Part shown: positions 43,443 through 52,127 of the stretch, piece by piece | Layout: every line of letters begins with the position of its first letter | Position numbering within the stretch: the first letter of the stretch is position 1 | Source: Guptibacillus hwajinpoensis | GTDB taxonomy: Bacteria; Bacillota; Bacilli; Bacillales; Guptibacillaceae | NCBI RefSeq assembly: GCF_020171785.1 | Contig: NZ_JAIVAE010000014.1 | Location: forward strand, 51,272 to 115,271 | Direction of reading: 5' to 3' | Length of the DNA: 64,000 nt | Notes under the pieces: generated by a model | What the model was told of the DNA's origin: nothing | Databases searched by the model: none | What the model saw: only the letters and a program-made list of their open reading frames with translations | Made by a program: the position numbers and the translations under genes

Positions 43443-43467
43443 AAGGATGAGACGTTCTCTCATCCTT
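43443..43467. terminator. Hairpin between convergent cls and acetyltransferase genes
   Basis: AAGGATGAGA and TCTCATCCTT around CGTTC. The T run is short, so termination may be weak. Confidence 0.65.
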
Positions 43468-43475
43468 GAGTTTAT

Positions 43476-44024
43476 CTAAGCTGTGTACCATTCTTTTGTT
43501 AGGATTGAGTACATAATCAAATCCATATACACTCCTCCTGCATACACATAATCCCTCAAAACACCTTCTTCACGAAATCCTAGATTTTGCACAAGCTTTC
43601 TCGAAGAATTGTTATTTGGGTGAATTAATGCTCCAATTCGGTGAATATTCATTTGTTGAAAGGCGAACGGAATCATGATTGAAAGTGCTTCAGACATGTA
43701 TCCTTTGCCTTCTTTTTCTTGATTTAATTCATATCCCATTTCTATGCGATTCACCCGTTTTGCCCAGTTATGTAAGCCACAGGTCCCAATCAATTCTCCA
43801 GTCTCTTTTAACTCAATTCCAAAACGGATAGCCTGTTTTTTTTCAAATCCTTGTTTGAAACTCATTAACATTCCTTCTATTTCTTCAATCCCTGTCATTT
43901 TTTCGCTACCATAGTACCTCATTGTGTGCGGATTTGAAAATATAGATAGGAGAACAGGAGCATCTGATTCTCTTAATTCTCTTAATCGTAATCGCTTTGT
44001 TGATAACTCTGGGAATTCTTCCAC
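43476..44024 (-). CDS. GNAT N-acetyltransferase, RimJ/RimL-like
   Basis: 182 aa. TKRLRLRELRESDAPVLLSI at the N-terminus, AIRFGIELKETGELIGTCGL, KEGKGYMSEALSIMIPFAF and IHPNNNSSRKLVQNLGF are the RimJ-type blocks. It is similar in layout to the gene at 21.9 kb and probably a paralogue. GTG 44024 follows GGAG by 8 nt; the other GTG at 44033 overlaps that site. A hairpin with T run lies in its 5' leader. Confidence 0.85.
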   Translation of the reverse strand: MEEFPELSTKRLRLRELRESDAPVLLSIFSNPHTMRYYGSEKMTGIEEIEGMLMSFKQGFEKKQAIRFGIELKETGELIGTCGLHNWAKRVNRIEMGYELNQEKEGKGYMSEALSIMIPFAFQQMNIHRIGALIHPNNNSSRKLVQNLGFREEGVLRDYVYAGGVYMDLIMYSILTKEWYTA

Positions 44025-44077
44025 TTCGCTCACTCCTATCGAATTTAATTTTCATACTTTTCCAAAACTCACTTATG

Positions 44078-44115
44078 AAAAAAATGCTTAAAGAATGGAT
44101 AACCATACTTTAAGC
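44078..44115 (-). terminator. Terminator-like hairpin upstream of the acetyltransferase gene
   Basis: On the reverse strand GCTTAAAGTATGG pairs with CCATTCTTTAAGC with one mismatch around TTAT, and seven Ts follow one base later. It lies about 55 bp before the start, so it ends a transcript from the 44.1-44.27 kb stretch, or acts as a leader attenuator. Confidence 0.55.
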
Positions 44116-44274
44116 AAACAGGGGGTAAAACATCTTGTTAAAAAGGGGTCTCTCTTATAACGACTATGCCGACATAAAAGTTTCAATATTCTACAAATGA
44201 TTTCCAACAAACCTTTTGGATGTTAAAATCGATCATAGTATTCCTTACTCCAATTACGAGGAGCGGCGACAATA

Positions 44275-44832
44275 ATGAAAAAAATATATCTCGTCAGACA
44301 CTGCCAGGCGACTGGCCAAGAACCAAGTGCTTCATTAACAAAAGAAGGACGTAACCAGGCTACAAAGCTAGCTCAAACTCTTGGATCTATCCCGTTTGAT
44401 AAATTGTATAGTTCTCCTTTTAGACGTGCCGTCCAGTCGATAGAGCCACTTGCACTTCAATTAGATAAAGCGATTACGTTGGATGATCGACTAGAGGAAA
44501 GAACGTTATCTGGAAACCCAATTGACAATTGGTTAGAAGAATTAGAGAAAACTTTCAGAGACCTTTCTTATACCGTTCCAGGTGGCGAATCAAGTCAGAA
44601 GGCTATGTCAAGAGGCATTGCTGCGATAAGTGAAGCTATTCATCACACAAAAGAATATGCCCTCCTAATGACTCATGGAAACCTATTAACCTTATTGCTA
44701 CATCACTTCGATCCAACATACGATTTCAACACTTGGAAAGCTCTGAGAAATCCGGAGATTTACTGTCTATCTTTTCAACATGATGAGATAGACTCTATTG
44801 AAAATGTACCGTTAATAGAGGATACACCCTAA
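44275..44832 (+). CDS. Histidine phosphatase family protein
   Basis: 185 aa. LVRHCQATGQEP holds the RHG-type catalytic His (here RHC), SSPFRRAVQS the arginine pair, ERTLSGNP and LLMTHGNLL the second catalytic His. The family covers phosphoglycerate mutase-like phosphatases (PhoE, YhfR); substrate not determined. The upstream site is GAGGAG 10 nt before ATG. It overlaps the next gene by one base. Confidence 0.88.
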   Translation: MKKIYLVRHCQATGQEPSASLTKEGRNQATKLAQTLGSIPFDKLYSSPFRRAVQSIEPLALQLDKAITLDDRLEERTLSGNPIDNWLEELEKTFRDLSYTVPGGESSQKAMSRGIAAISEAIHHTKEYALLMTHGNLLTLLLHHFDPTYDFNTWKALRNPEIYCLSFQHDEIDSIENVPLIEDTP

Positions 44833-45035
44833 TGGCTGGACGCTATTCTCGTTTTCATTGCTGTGCTACATGTATTCATTTCGAAGTTATAAAAAGGGCA
44901 AGAACAACTTATCGCTGTGAAAGACTGGGGTTTGAAACGAAGCCTACTTATCAGTTTAATTGCTGGGAACCAAAAGAGATTGTCAAAAAGAAAATAGAAA
45001 AAGAAAACATTTCGAGGGCTGATAATAACCTATAA
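44832..45035 (+). CDS. Small Cys-rich protein, probably zinc-binding
   Basis: 67 aa. RFHCCATCIHF, then CERLGFETKP and FNCWEPKE give four Cys plus His that could bind zinc; the C-terminus is a Lys/Glu helix. It is coupled to the phosphatase gene (ATG in its stop). No family name is certain. Confidence 0.7.
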   Translation: MAGRYSRFHCCATCIHFEVIKRARTTYRCERLGFETKPTYQFNCWEPKEIVKKKIEKENISRADNNL

Positions 45036-45089
45036 ATATGCTGTTATAGACCATTTCATATCGTTCAGCATACACCTTGAATCTTTCTC

Positions 45090-45125
45090 TTCTTGAATGT
45101 CTTCTAGCTAGAAGACATTCAAGAA
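45090..45125. terminator. Perfect 15-bp inverted repeat at the end of the 57-aa gene
   Basis: TTCTTGAATGTCTTC and its exact complement around TAGCTA; it contains the stop codon. No T run follows, so it may be a processing or stability hairpin rather than a terminator. Confidence 0.55.
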
Positions 45126-45292
45126 GAGGTACCTGACATAGCCATCTCTTCCTTCCATTTATTGATTAGCTCTTGTGGTACATCCCAACTAATCCACGAA
45201 ACCATAATTTTTACATCTTGATTCTCGACAATCCAATATTCATATCTTTTCTCGGAGAAATTCTCAATGATGCCCGTCCGGTCTATCTTCAT
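45119..45292 (-). CDS. 57-aa protein of unknown function
   Basis: AAAGGAGG lies 8 nt before ATG 45292. The product is MKIDRTGIIENFSEKRYEYW followed by strands and a helix (VPQELINKWKEEMAMSG), a compact soluble shape. It resembles no family I can name. GGGTAT, a SigB-like -10, is about 40 bp upstream, but the -35 is poor. The gene is antiparallel to its neighbours. Confidence 0.6.
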   Translation of the reverse strand: MKIDRTGIIENFSEKRYEYWIVENQDVKIMVSWISWDVPQELINKWKEEMAMSGTSS

Positions 45293-45447
45293 CTATTGAT
45301 CCTCCTTTAGTTGACTTTACTTCCTGTATACCCTAAAAACAGTTTACTTAATTCTCTTTTGCTCTTCTCCACTTTCATTATATGTATGAAACATCCCCAT
45401 TTTTTCACATACTAACCCTAATCTTTCTATTTGGAGGCAAAGGGGAT

Positions 45448-46785
45448 ATGGAGCATAATAAGTTTAAACGAATCCAATCAAGCTTCTGGTTTATCCCAAC
45501 ATTCTATGGGGTAGGGGCATTTCTTGCTGCCATTTTAACTCTGATAATTGATCGTACAGTTATTCAAGGGCAGCCTGTCGTTCTTCCCTATTTTTTCTTT
45601 GCAACTTATGACACAAGTGTTACGATCTTAAGCACGCTTGTTTCCTCCATGTTAACAATGACCACAATTACGTTCTCAACAATAATGGTTGTTCTGACAA
45701 CGTACCTATCTAACTTCTCACCAAGAACCCTACAAAACTTCATCACAGATCGCATTACAAAAAGAGTACTTGGTATTTTCGTTGGAGGCATTATTTATTT
45801 TATTATACTTCTTCTCTTAATTGAACAAAGCAGTCAAGATGATGTCGTCTATCTTTCACCCGTTTTCGCCGTTATTTATGCCATCGTCTGTGTAGCGTAT
45901 TTTGTATTCTTTATCCATCACGTTTCAAATTGGATACTTGTCGGCAATTTAATTCACCACATTACAATGAACACATTGACCACAATTGATCGTACTTTCC
46001 TAGACTTTGAAGAAGCTAATCAAGGTAACCTTGCTTCGTGGGACTCCTGGGAATTAGATGAGATTAAGATGAAAAAACCGATTTCGATACGATCAACAAA
46101 ATCAGGGTATTTACAAAATATCGATTTACCTGATTTAATTTCAATCGCTACAAAACTTGATTTTATCATTCGACTTGAACGTGATATTGGAGAGTATGTT
46201 GATGAAGGAACAGTCATTTTTTCCTACTGGTCTTCTTCAGATCAGAATCCCAATAAACAGGTTCTACTTAACACACTCTCACTTGGAACAGAACGAACGA
46301 CCGACCAAGATATTGAGTATGGCATCCAAAAGCTTGTTGAAATAGCCTTAAGAGCGATTTCACCTGGAATTAATGACCCAAACACAGCCATTAACTGCAT
46401 TAACCGATTAGGAAGAGTATTATCGCGCCTTGGGCAAAAACACATTCCTCATCCTCTCTACCATGATGCCAAAAAGAACTTAAGGGTAATTACAAGGCCC
46501 ATCACATATGATACGTACCTTTATAAAAGCTTCTATCAAATCAGACATTATGCGAAGGAAGATGTATCCGTTCTAGGATCAATTCTACACTCGTTAGTGT
46601 TAGCTGCTGATGGAAACAAACACGATACGCACGAAACCATCTGGGAGTTTGGACAATTCGTTATTAGAGGATTTGATCCTAAAGTTCTCGATAAGTTTGA
46701 TCATCGCTACATTAATGAAAAACTTGAAAGACTAGCAAAGGCAACAGGTTTTCAAGATGCTTTTCAGCCGATATCCCACAAATAG
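45448..46785 (+). CDS. DUF2254 membrane protein
   Basis: 445 aa. Four N-terminal transmembrane helices (about 15-170) precede a soluble C-terminal domain. TTITFSTIMVVLTTYLSNFS, PRTLQNFITDR, GYLQNIDLPDLI and AISPGINDPNTAINC are DUF2254 blocks. Function unknown. ATG 45448 is chosen with AAAGGGG nearby; an upstream ATG at 45382 is possible. It is alone, with a bidirectional terminator at its end. Confidence 0.9.
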   Translation: MEHNKFKRIQSSFWFIPTFYGVGAFLAAILTLIIDRTVIQGQPVVLPYFFFATYDTSVTILSTLVSSMLTMTTITFSTIMVVLTTYLSNFSPRTLQNFITDRITKRVLGIFVGGIIYFIILLLLIEQSSQDDVVYLSPVFAVIYAIVCVAYFVFFIHHVSNWILVGNLIHHITMNTLTTIDRTFLDFEEANQGNLASWDSWELDEIKMKKPISIRSTKSGYLQNIDLPDLISIATKLDFIIRLERDIGEYVDEGTVIFSYWSSSDQNPNKQVLLNTLSLGTERTTDQDIEYGIQKLVEIALRAISPGINDPNTAINCINRLGRVLSRLGQKHIPHPLYHDAKKNLRVITRPITYDTYLYKSFYQIRHYAKEDVSVLGSILHSLVLAADGNKHDTHETIWEFGQFVIRGFDPKVLDKFDHRYINEKLERLAKATGFQDAFQPISHK

Positions 46786-46804
46786 CTTCCATTTTCGCAA
46801 TAAG

Positions 46805-46835
46805 AAAAACGGTCTCAGTTTTTGAGACCGTTTTT
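46805..46835. terminator. Bidirectional terminator after DUF2254 and ResA-like genes
   Basis: AAAAACGGTCTCA and its exact complement around GTTTT with T/A runs on both sides. Confidence 0.88.
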
Positions 46836-47372
46836 TCATTTTACTTGATCAAGCCATCCTTCCATGTCTTTTAACGTCAACGGACCTACTCGTTTCTGGC
46901 GAATAACTCCTTCACGATCAATCATGAATGACGTTGGCATTGAAATAACTTGATAAAGATTCTCCCCAACTTTGCCTTCTCGATCCATAAGAATCGGGAA
47001 TGTTAGGTTATGTGATTCCACAAATTTAGGAATGGCTTCCTTATTGGGTTCAAACTTAGTGAAATTCACGGATAATACCGCTACTTCTTCTCCATATTCA
47101 TCTGAAAATTGTTGAATATCAGGCATTTCTTCTTCACATGGTGGACACCACGTTGCCCAGAAGTTCAAAAAAACAGGTTGTCCTTCATAATCTGAAAGGC
47201 TGACTTCTTTGCCTTCCATCGTTTCAAGGGTAAAATCTGCCGCCTGATCACCAACCTCTGTACCAACACTTCGATCAGCAATCACAGTCTTATAGATCCC
47301 CCATCCAAGTGCAACCGCAAGAACAATCAACACAAACTTCTTAATCATTTTCATTCTGGATTTTTTATCCAT
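46836..47372 (-). CDS. ResA/TlpA-like thiol-disulfide oxidoreductase
   Basis: 178 aa: an N-terminal anchor helix (about 9-28), then a thioredoxin fold outside the membrane with NFWATWCPPCEEEMP (CPPC active site), FPILMDREGKVG and MPTSFMIDREG (cis-Pro). ResA reduces the haem-binding Cys of apocytochrome c. It is close to ResA in length, but the res operon is not here, so it may be a paralogue such as StoA-like. It starts 3 bp after yueI. Confidence 0.87.
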   Translation of the reverse strand: MDKKSRMKMIKKFVLIVLAVALGWGIYKTVIADRSVGTEVGDQAADFTLETMEGKEVSLSDYEGQPVFLNFWATWCPPCEEEMPDIQQFSDEYGEEVAVLSVNFTKFEPNKEAIPKFVESHNLTFPILMDREGKVGENLYQVISMPTSFMIDREGVIRQKRVGPLTLKDMEGWLDQVK

Positions 47373-47375
47373 CCG

Positions 47376-47762
47376 TTACTCCAATGAAAAGCGATCATCA
47401 CGAATAAAAACCTCTTCTCGCTCAACCGCTTCCTGTTTTGAGGCTAGAACTAGACCAAGCGGTGTGTCTGTTTCTTTATCATTCACGATTGTAAATGATA
47501 TAGAAAGCTTACTTGCTTCCTTAATATATTTTGAAAGCATCGAATAGGATAAGTCTCCGTTCAAATAAAGAATTCCATTACGAACTCTTCTCATTTCTTC
47601 TTTCACTTCTTTATAAACATTATTTTGCGCAACTTGTCTTTTGGTAAGGGCAATATACACTCGCTCTCTAAATGTTGATAAGAACAAGGCTTTTTCAGCT
47701 GGCTTTAATTCCGGTGTTCCATATATGCCAGCATCAAGTACTCTTTTAATTTCTTCGTTCAC
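47376..47762 (-). CDS. yueI: YueI family protein (DUF1694)
   Basis: 128 aa. LDAGIYGTPELKPAEKALFL, FRERVYIALTKRQVAQNNVY and GDLSYSMLSKYI are strongly like B. subtilis YueI. Function unknown. GTG 47762 follows GAGG by 8 nt; an in-frame GTG three codons earlier is inside that site. It is followed by the ResA-like gene at 3 bp, so the two are cotranscribed. Confidence 0.88.
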   Translation of the reverse strand: MNEEIKRVLDAGIYGTPELKPAEKALFLSTFRERVYIALTKRQVAQNNVYKEVKEEMRRVRNGILYLNGDLSYSMLSKYIKEASKLSISFTIVNDKETDTPLGLVLASKQEAVEREEVFIRDDRFSLE

Positions 47763-47934
47763 GTTTGTCACCTCATCATCATTAATCTAACAATATGCAT
47801 AAAGCACGATCTCATACTCTACTTTACTACTCACTATTCATCCTATACTATCTTTCCTTTTTCTTAAAGTGAAGGTTCTGTTACGGTAAGAACACTTTCA
47901 AAACAGGATACCCTACAAGTTGTTGGTTATTCAT

Positions 47935-47967
47935 AAAAAAAGACGCCCCTTAGTCATTGGGAGCGTC
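47935..47967 (-). terminator. Terminator at the end of the M48 protease gene
   Basis: On the reverse strand GACGCTCC pairs with GGGGCGTC (one G-U), then T7. The stem begins inside the last codons. Confidence 0.8.
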
Positions 47968-49218
47968 CTTTTCGTATTCATTTAACATAATTAGTCGTTC
48001 CATCATCGTAGGATGCCCATATTTAAAGTATTTTACGATAAATGGCGGATTCACTTCATTTAAGCTGTTTACAGTCAACGTTTGAAAAGACCCAATTGCA
48101 GCATCAACATCATGAGTCATTTCGATAGCATACGCATCTGCTTTCATTTCGGCGTTACGAGAAATCGCTAGTTCAACAGGACTAGCGATGAAAGACATAA
48201 GTGAAAAAAGCAGGAATAATGCTGGTAAGGATGCAAGATCTGATGCTGAGGTAATTCCCCATGCATCCCCCCATTTTCGAATCATCGCTCCTAGAAGCCT
48301 GTATGCGAGATACAATCCCATAAAGCTCGTAATGAGTGCACCAACTAAATTTCCATATAAATGATTCATCACATAATGACCCATTTCATGAGCCATAATA
48401 AACAGCACTTCATCATCATCTAGCTTATTCAGAGTGGTATCCCAAAGAACAATTCTTAAATTTGAACCAATACCAGATACGTAGGCATTCATTGCGTTCG
48501 TTTTCTCTGACATGTTTACTTCAAATACTCGATCAGCTGGAATGTCAGCACTATCCGCCATTGTAAGAATTTCTTCTTCTAGTGCTTTATCTGTTAGGGA
48601 AGTAAAATCATTATATAAAGGATCTATGACAACTGGTTGAATGTACATCATAAAGGCAAGGTACGGAACCATTAGCCCCCACGCCATCAGCCACCACTTT
48701 TTCTTATAACGTTTCATTAACGCATAAAGGACACCGATAACAAGGGATGTCAATAGAATGTCAATCCAAAAGGATATCATTTCATCTTTCATCCACCCAG
48801 AGAACGATTGAGTGTTAATGCCGTATTTAACTGAAAGTGATCTCGCCCAATAATGCAGAGGAAATGTGAGCAACCATGTAAACGTCGTAAGTAGAAGCAA
48901 ATAAAGAGGAACCACAATGACACTTTTTCTAGAAACTCCTTCACTAAATTGCTTAAATAGCTTTGATAAGCCAAATCCTAGAACGGCTAAATAAATTAAC
49001 CATTCATAAGGGATTGCGATAAAGGATAAAAAACTTCTGTAACGTGAATACTCCTCTGATAGTTCTAACTGCCTGTCTGTCATGAAAGTTGCTGGATCTG
49101 CCGCTGTTCCCCGATACGCCTCAGGTACTCCAAAATCCGCCCAATTAAATAAATAGAGCCCCAGAATCAGGGCATACATAGAGAATCCTAGAATGATCCA
49201 TGTTATACGTTTCTTCAT
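47950..49218 (-). CDS. M48 family metallopeptidase (Ste24-like)
   Basis: 422 aa. About six transmembrane helices in the first 195 residues and again near 300-350, and zinc motif HEMGH (residues 277-281) with a later Glu in SRNAEMKADAYA. The N-terminal half is the Peptidase_M48_N domain of the CAAX protease/Ste24 type. It is probably a membrane quality-control protease. ATG 49218 is best placed behind GGAGG (9 nt); another ATG two codons upstream is possible. Confidence 0.9.
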   Translation of the reverse strand: MKKRITWIILGFSMYALILGLYLFNWADFGVPEAYRGTAADPATFMTDRQLELSEEYSRYRSFLSFIAIPYEWLIYLAVLGFGLSKLFKQFSEGVSRKSVIVVPLYLLLLTTFTWLLTFPLHYWARSLSVKYGINTQSFSGWMKDEMISFWIDILLTSLVIGVLYALMKRYKKKWWLMAWGLMVPYLAFMMYIQPVVIDPLYNDFTSLTDKALEEEILTMADSADIPADRVFEVNMSEKTNAMNAYVSGIGSNLRIVLWDTTLNKLDDDEVLFIMAHEMGHYVMNHLYGNLVGALITSFMGLYLAYRLLGAMIRKWGDAWGITSASDLASLPALFLLFSLMSFIASPVELAISRNAEMKADAYAIEMTHDVDAAIGSFQTLTVNSLNEVNPPFIVKYFKYGHPTMMERLIMLNEYEKDAPND

Positions 49219-49372
49219 CTTCATTCTCCTCCCGATACGACCTCTATATAAATAGTACGAGCAAAACATTTTTTTAGAACAGGCCAATAACGGTCTCTCC
49301 TATATGTTCTACAAAAGCACTATAAACCTTTCAATAGAATTTAAGAGGGTAATCTTAATCAATGCCCCCTCA

Positions 49373-49402
49373 AAAAAAGCCGACAGATAATCTGCCGGCT
49401 TT
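49373..49402 (-). terminator. Terminator after the 83-aa zinc-ribbon-like gene
   Basis: AAAGCCGGCAGA and TCTGTCGGCTTT (one G-U) around TTA, then T4-7 on the reverse strand. Confidence 0.83.
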
Positions 49403-49411
49403 CTAACGCAT

Positions 49412-49663
49412 TTATGAACTTTCTACATAGACATTTGTACGATCGTAACTGTGATCAAACCGATTGAGGATACCACATACCGGACATTCGGCAAGGACAT
49501 GAAGTTCAACAATTGGTGCCTGACTGCTTTTTGTCGTAATTCCCGTCGATTCAACACGATCATTTGCATGTACGTCTTCCTTAGCAATCGGAATAAACCA
49601 CGTATACTCTGTCTCACACATCCGACACGTTGCTTTTTCTTCAATTTCTGTTGGTTTCATCAT
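49412..49663 (-). CDS. Small zinc-ribbon-like protein
   Basis: 83 aa. CRMCETEYTWFIPI and, after a 40-residue insert, CPVCGILNRFDH give two CxxC pairs that should bind one zinc. The protein is otherwise acidic; no family is named. A ribosome binding site (AAGGAG) lies 13 nt before the first ATG; the next ATG codon is an alternative start. Function unknown. Confidence 0.75.
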   Translation of the reverse strand: MMKPTEIEEKATCRMCETEYTWFIPIAKEDVHANDRVESTGITTKSSQAPIVELHVLAECPVCGILNRFDHSYDRTNVYVESS

Positions 49664-49802
49664 TGTTTTTTCCAGCTCCTTTAGCAGAGTATTTCAAAGA
49701 CTGCGCGAACAAGGGTCCGGAAAACCTCCTTCAAACTGGGAATCCCTTCCTATAAAAAGCAGTTCCCGTTGTCGAAAAAGTTAAACATCTTCTAGACTTC
49801 TC

Positions 49803-50675
49803 TTAACTAGAAAGAAGATCTTCGTCCATTAATTTATAAATAGCATGCGCAACGCCGTCATGTTCGTTGCTTTTCGTGACAAACGAAACTTGTTGTTTTA
49901 TTTTCTCATCGGCATTTCCCATCGCGATGGAATAGGATGCTTTTTTAAACATGGAAATGTCATTATAATTATCTCCAATTGCAGCCGTTTGCTTCATATC
50001 TAGTCCAGTTTGGGCAACAAACGTCTCAAGAGCTAGTCCCTTTTGTGCATTCTCGTGATTGATTTCGAGGTTTTCTTTACCTGATGAGGTCACAACTGTC
50101 TTCTGTACACTTTCCGCTGAAGACGCCGCTCGTTCCAATCGTTCTTCATCAAAAGAGAAACTAAGGAATTTATAGACATGGAGGCTTTTATCTGACAACA
50201 ATTCATCAAAGTTATCAACGGCCTTGAGTGACAAACTCTCAAACTGACGCTTAGCGCCAACAAGCAATTCTTCTTCAGTTAAATTAGGATTTGAACTTTT
50301 CATCATATCGATGATTAAGTCAATCGTGCCCTCATAGTCATGAGTGAATACACCCTTGTTTGTAAATAGCTGATAATAAATGCCTTCAGCATCAAGAATT
50401 CCTTTTATCGACTGAACTTGCTCATCATCAAGGTAAATGGCGTGTGTAATGTCTCCTTCAATTGAACGAATCTCAGCACCGTTATAGCAAATGATCGGGA
50501 GCTCTAGACCCGTGCCTTCAAGTGGCTTTTTGGCACCATCATAAGCTCTCCCAGTATTAAGAACTACTGTAATACCTTGACTCTGTGCCTCTCGAATAGC
50601 ATTTACATTCTCAAAACTAACCGTTTGTTCGTTCGTTAACAGCGTTCCATCCATATCAATTGAAATACATCTCAT
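49803..50675 (-). CDS. Cof-type HAD-IIB phosphatase
   Basis: 290 aa. ISIDMDGTLLTNEQ (nucleophile Asp), VVLNTGRAYDG, ICYNGAEI and AAIGDNYNDISMFKKAS (metal Asp) are the four HAD motifs; the C2B cap domain lies between. Members dephosphorylate sugar phosphates, FMN or pyridoxal phosphate. AAGGATG precedes the start. It resembles YkrA/YwpJ-type proteins. Confidence 0.92.
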   Translation of the reverse strand: MRCISIDMDGTLLTNEQTVSFENVNAIREAQSQGITVVLNTGRAYDGAKKPLEGTGLELPIICYNGAEIRSIEGDITHAIYLDDEQVQSIKGILDAEGIYYQLFTNKGVFTHDYEGTIDLIIDMMKSSNPNLTEEELLVGAKRQFESLSLKAVDNFDELLSDKSLHVYKFLSFSFDEERLERAASSAESVQKTVVTSSGKENLEINHENAQKGLALETFVAQTGLDMKQTAAIGDNYNDISMFKKASYSIAMGNADEKIKQQVSFVTKSNEHDGVAHAIYKLMDEDLLSS

Positions 50676-50765
50676 AAGGGCAACATCCTTTTCTATTTGG
50701 TCCTATCTTTGTTGCAAAGTTCTTGAATAGTATAGCAAAATTTTAATGCACATTAAAAAGCAAAG

Positions 50766-50794
50766 AAAAAAAGAGCTTTCGAAAGCTCTTTTTC
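50766..50794 (-). terminator. Terminator after the 40-aa gene
   Basis: A 26-bp perfect palindrome (AAAAAGAGCTTTC and its complement) with T run on the reverse strand. Confidence 0.85.
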
Positions 50795-50800
50795 AACACG

Positions 50801-50923
50801 TTATCTTTTATTGTGAAAGAATAAGTCAATAAATGAGGAGATTACTTCGACAGATTGGAACCAAACGAGTGACACAGCGGTCATTGAGAAAAAACCAACC
50901 ATCAAAATACGAAACAAATGCAT
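50801..50923 (-). CDS. 40-aa single-span membrane peptide
   Basis: AGGAGG lies 8 nt before ATG 50923. MHLFRILMVGFFSMTAVSLV forms one helix, then WFQSVEVISSFIDLFFHNKR, an amphipathic tail. It ends 7 bp before a terminator. It is 93 bp behind azlD and may belong to the azlCD transcript. No family is recognised. Confidence 0.6.
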   Translation of the reverse strand: MHLFRILMVGFFSMTAVSLVWFQSVEVISSFIDLFFHNKR

Positions 50924-51016
50924 GTTTCATTCCTCCTCTTTAGAAGACAATATTTAGTTTTACTTTGGTTATATCACAAAAATCAGAAAATATAAATCAT
51001 TTAATTTTTGATTATA

Positions 51017-51322
51017 TTAAATAAAATAGGCATACGTACTTAAAACCGCTACTGCAAACATAACGACAACGATTAAATTTGCCCCAAGGTATGCAGCAAA
51101 GATTGCCGCCACAGCTCCAATAACACCAAATAGAAAATCTTCATGGATTGAAAGGATGCCAGGAAAGATGAGCGCCCCTAGAATAGCGAAGGGAACATTC
51201 TTTAGTACGTTTTGAACAACAGATGGTATTTTATCTGAGTTAAAAAAAACAAGTGGAATCATTCTTGGAATATACGTCACAATAGCGAGACCTATAATTA
51301 GCCAGATCATCGTGTTACTCAT
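51017..51322 (-). CDS. azlD: AzlD, small subunit of branched-chain amino acid exporter
   Basis: 101 aa with four hydrophobic helices; TYIPRMIPLVFF and NVPFAILGALIFPGIL are AzlD blocks. AzlCD exports branched-chain amino acids or analogues such as 4-azaleucine. The gene overlaps azlC by 8 bp. Confidence 0.92.
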   Translation of the reverse strand: MSNTMIWLIIGLAIVTYIPRMIPLVFFNSDKIPSVVQNVLKNVPFAILGALIFPGILSIHEDFLFGVIGAVAAIFAAYLGANLIVVVMFAVAVLSTYAYFI

Positions 51323-52016
51323 TTTCCCCCTCCCCCATCACCCACTCAACGATTATGGAAGACAACAAAGTAGCAAGCACAATCGCCCAGCCAGTTGAAA
51401 AATGAGCGAACGTAAGGAAACTATTAAATAAAGCAGCAAGGGCCGCGAGAAAAAGCACTTTCCGACTTTTTTTAGCAGAGGGAATAAGCAGCCCGATAAA
51501 CATCGCATAAAGCGCAACGCTCATTCCTTGCTGAATCACATTTGGGAGCGTAGCACCAGCTAAGTAACCTCCCCCTGTAAAAAGAACCCAGCTGGAATAA
51601 GAGATCAAACATAAACCAAACATATATCCAGTCGTGAGTCTACCTGCTTTCGTTGCTGAAACTGTAAACGTTTCATCCGTGATACCAAAAGCATAGACTG
51701 CTTTTTTCCACGGTGTATCTTCTTCCACTTTCTCATTAATAGAGGCACTCATTAGGAGATGTCGAATATTAACAATAAAGATTGTAAAAATAATTTCAAA
51801 TGCACCTGTGCCAATCGCGATTAAGCTTAACGTAATGTACTGAGCAGCCCCAGCAAAGACGAGGACGCTCATAAGAACAGCTTCATAAAGTGTAAGTCCT
51901 GTCGTTCTTGCGAGTAAACCAAAGGTCAGGGCAACTGGCATATACCCGACAGCAATGCTTATTCCTGCCTTTAATCCCTCTCCAAACTCTGAATCGTTTG
52001 CTACGCTTGCCTCCAT
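51315..52016 (-). CDS. azlC: AzlC family branched-chain amino acid exporter large subunit
   Basis: 233 aa with about seven helices: GLKAGISIAVGYMPVALTFG, FAGAAQYITLSLIAIGTG, NIRHLLMSASI and KAVYAFGITDETF are the AzlC signature. ATG 52016 lies 5 nt behind GGAGGG; the previous ATG is too close. It diverges from an XRE regulator across a perfect palindrome. Confidence 0.93.
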   Translation of the reverse strand: MEASVANDSEFGEGLKAGISIAVGYMPVALTFGLLARTTGLTLYEAVLMSVLVFAGAAQYITLSLIAIGTGAFEIIFTIFIVNIRHLLMSASINEKVEEDTPWKKAVYAFGITDETFTVSATKAGRLTTGYMFGLCLISYSSWVLFTGGGYLAGATLPNVIQQGMSVALYAMFIGLLIPSAKKSRKVLFLAALAALFNSFLTFAHFSTGWAIVLATLLSSIIVEWVMGEGENE

Positions 52017-52041
52017 CATATCCCTCCTGTTGCTCTAATTT

Positions 52042-52057
52042 GTTTAATATATTAAAC
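52042..52057. promoter_or_regulatory. Perfect 16-bp palindrome between azlC and its regulator
   Basis: GTTTAATATATTAAAC lies about 25 bp before azlC; a half-like copy (ATATTAAAC) is 14 bp further. It is a likely operator of the divergent XRE-cupin regulator. Confidence 0.65.
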
Positions 52058-52127
52058 TTATTGTATGTTATATTAAACGAATTTTCAATAAATGACCTCC
52101 ATCAAACAGTTAAAAAAGGAGTAGGTA

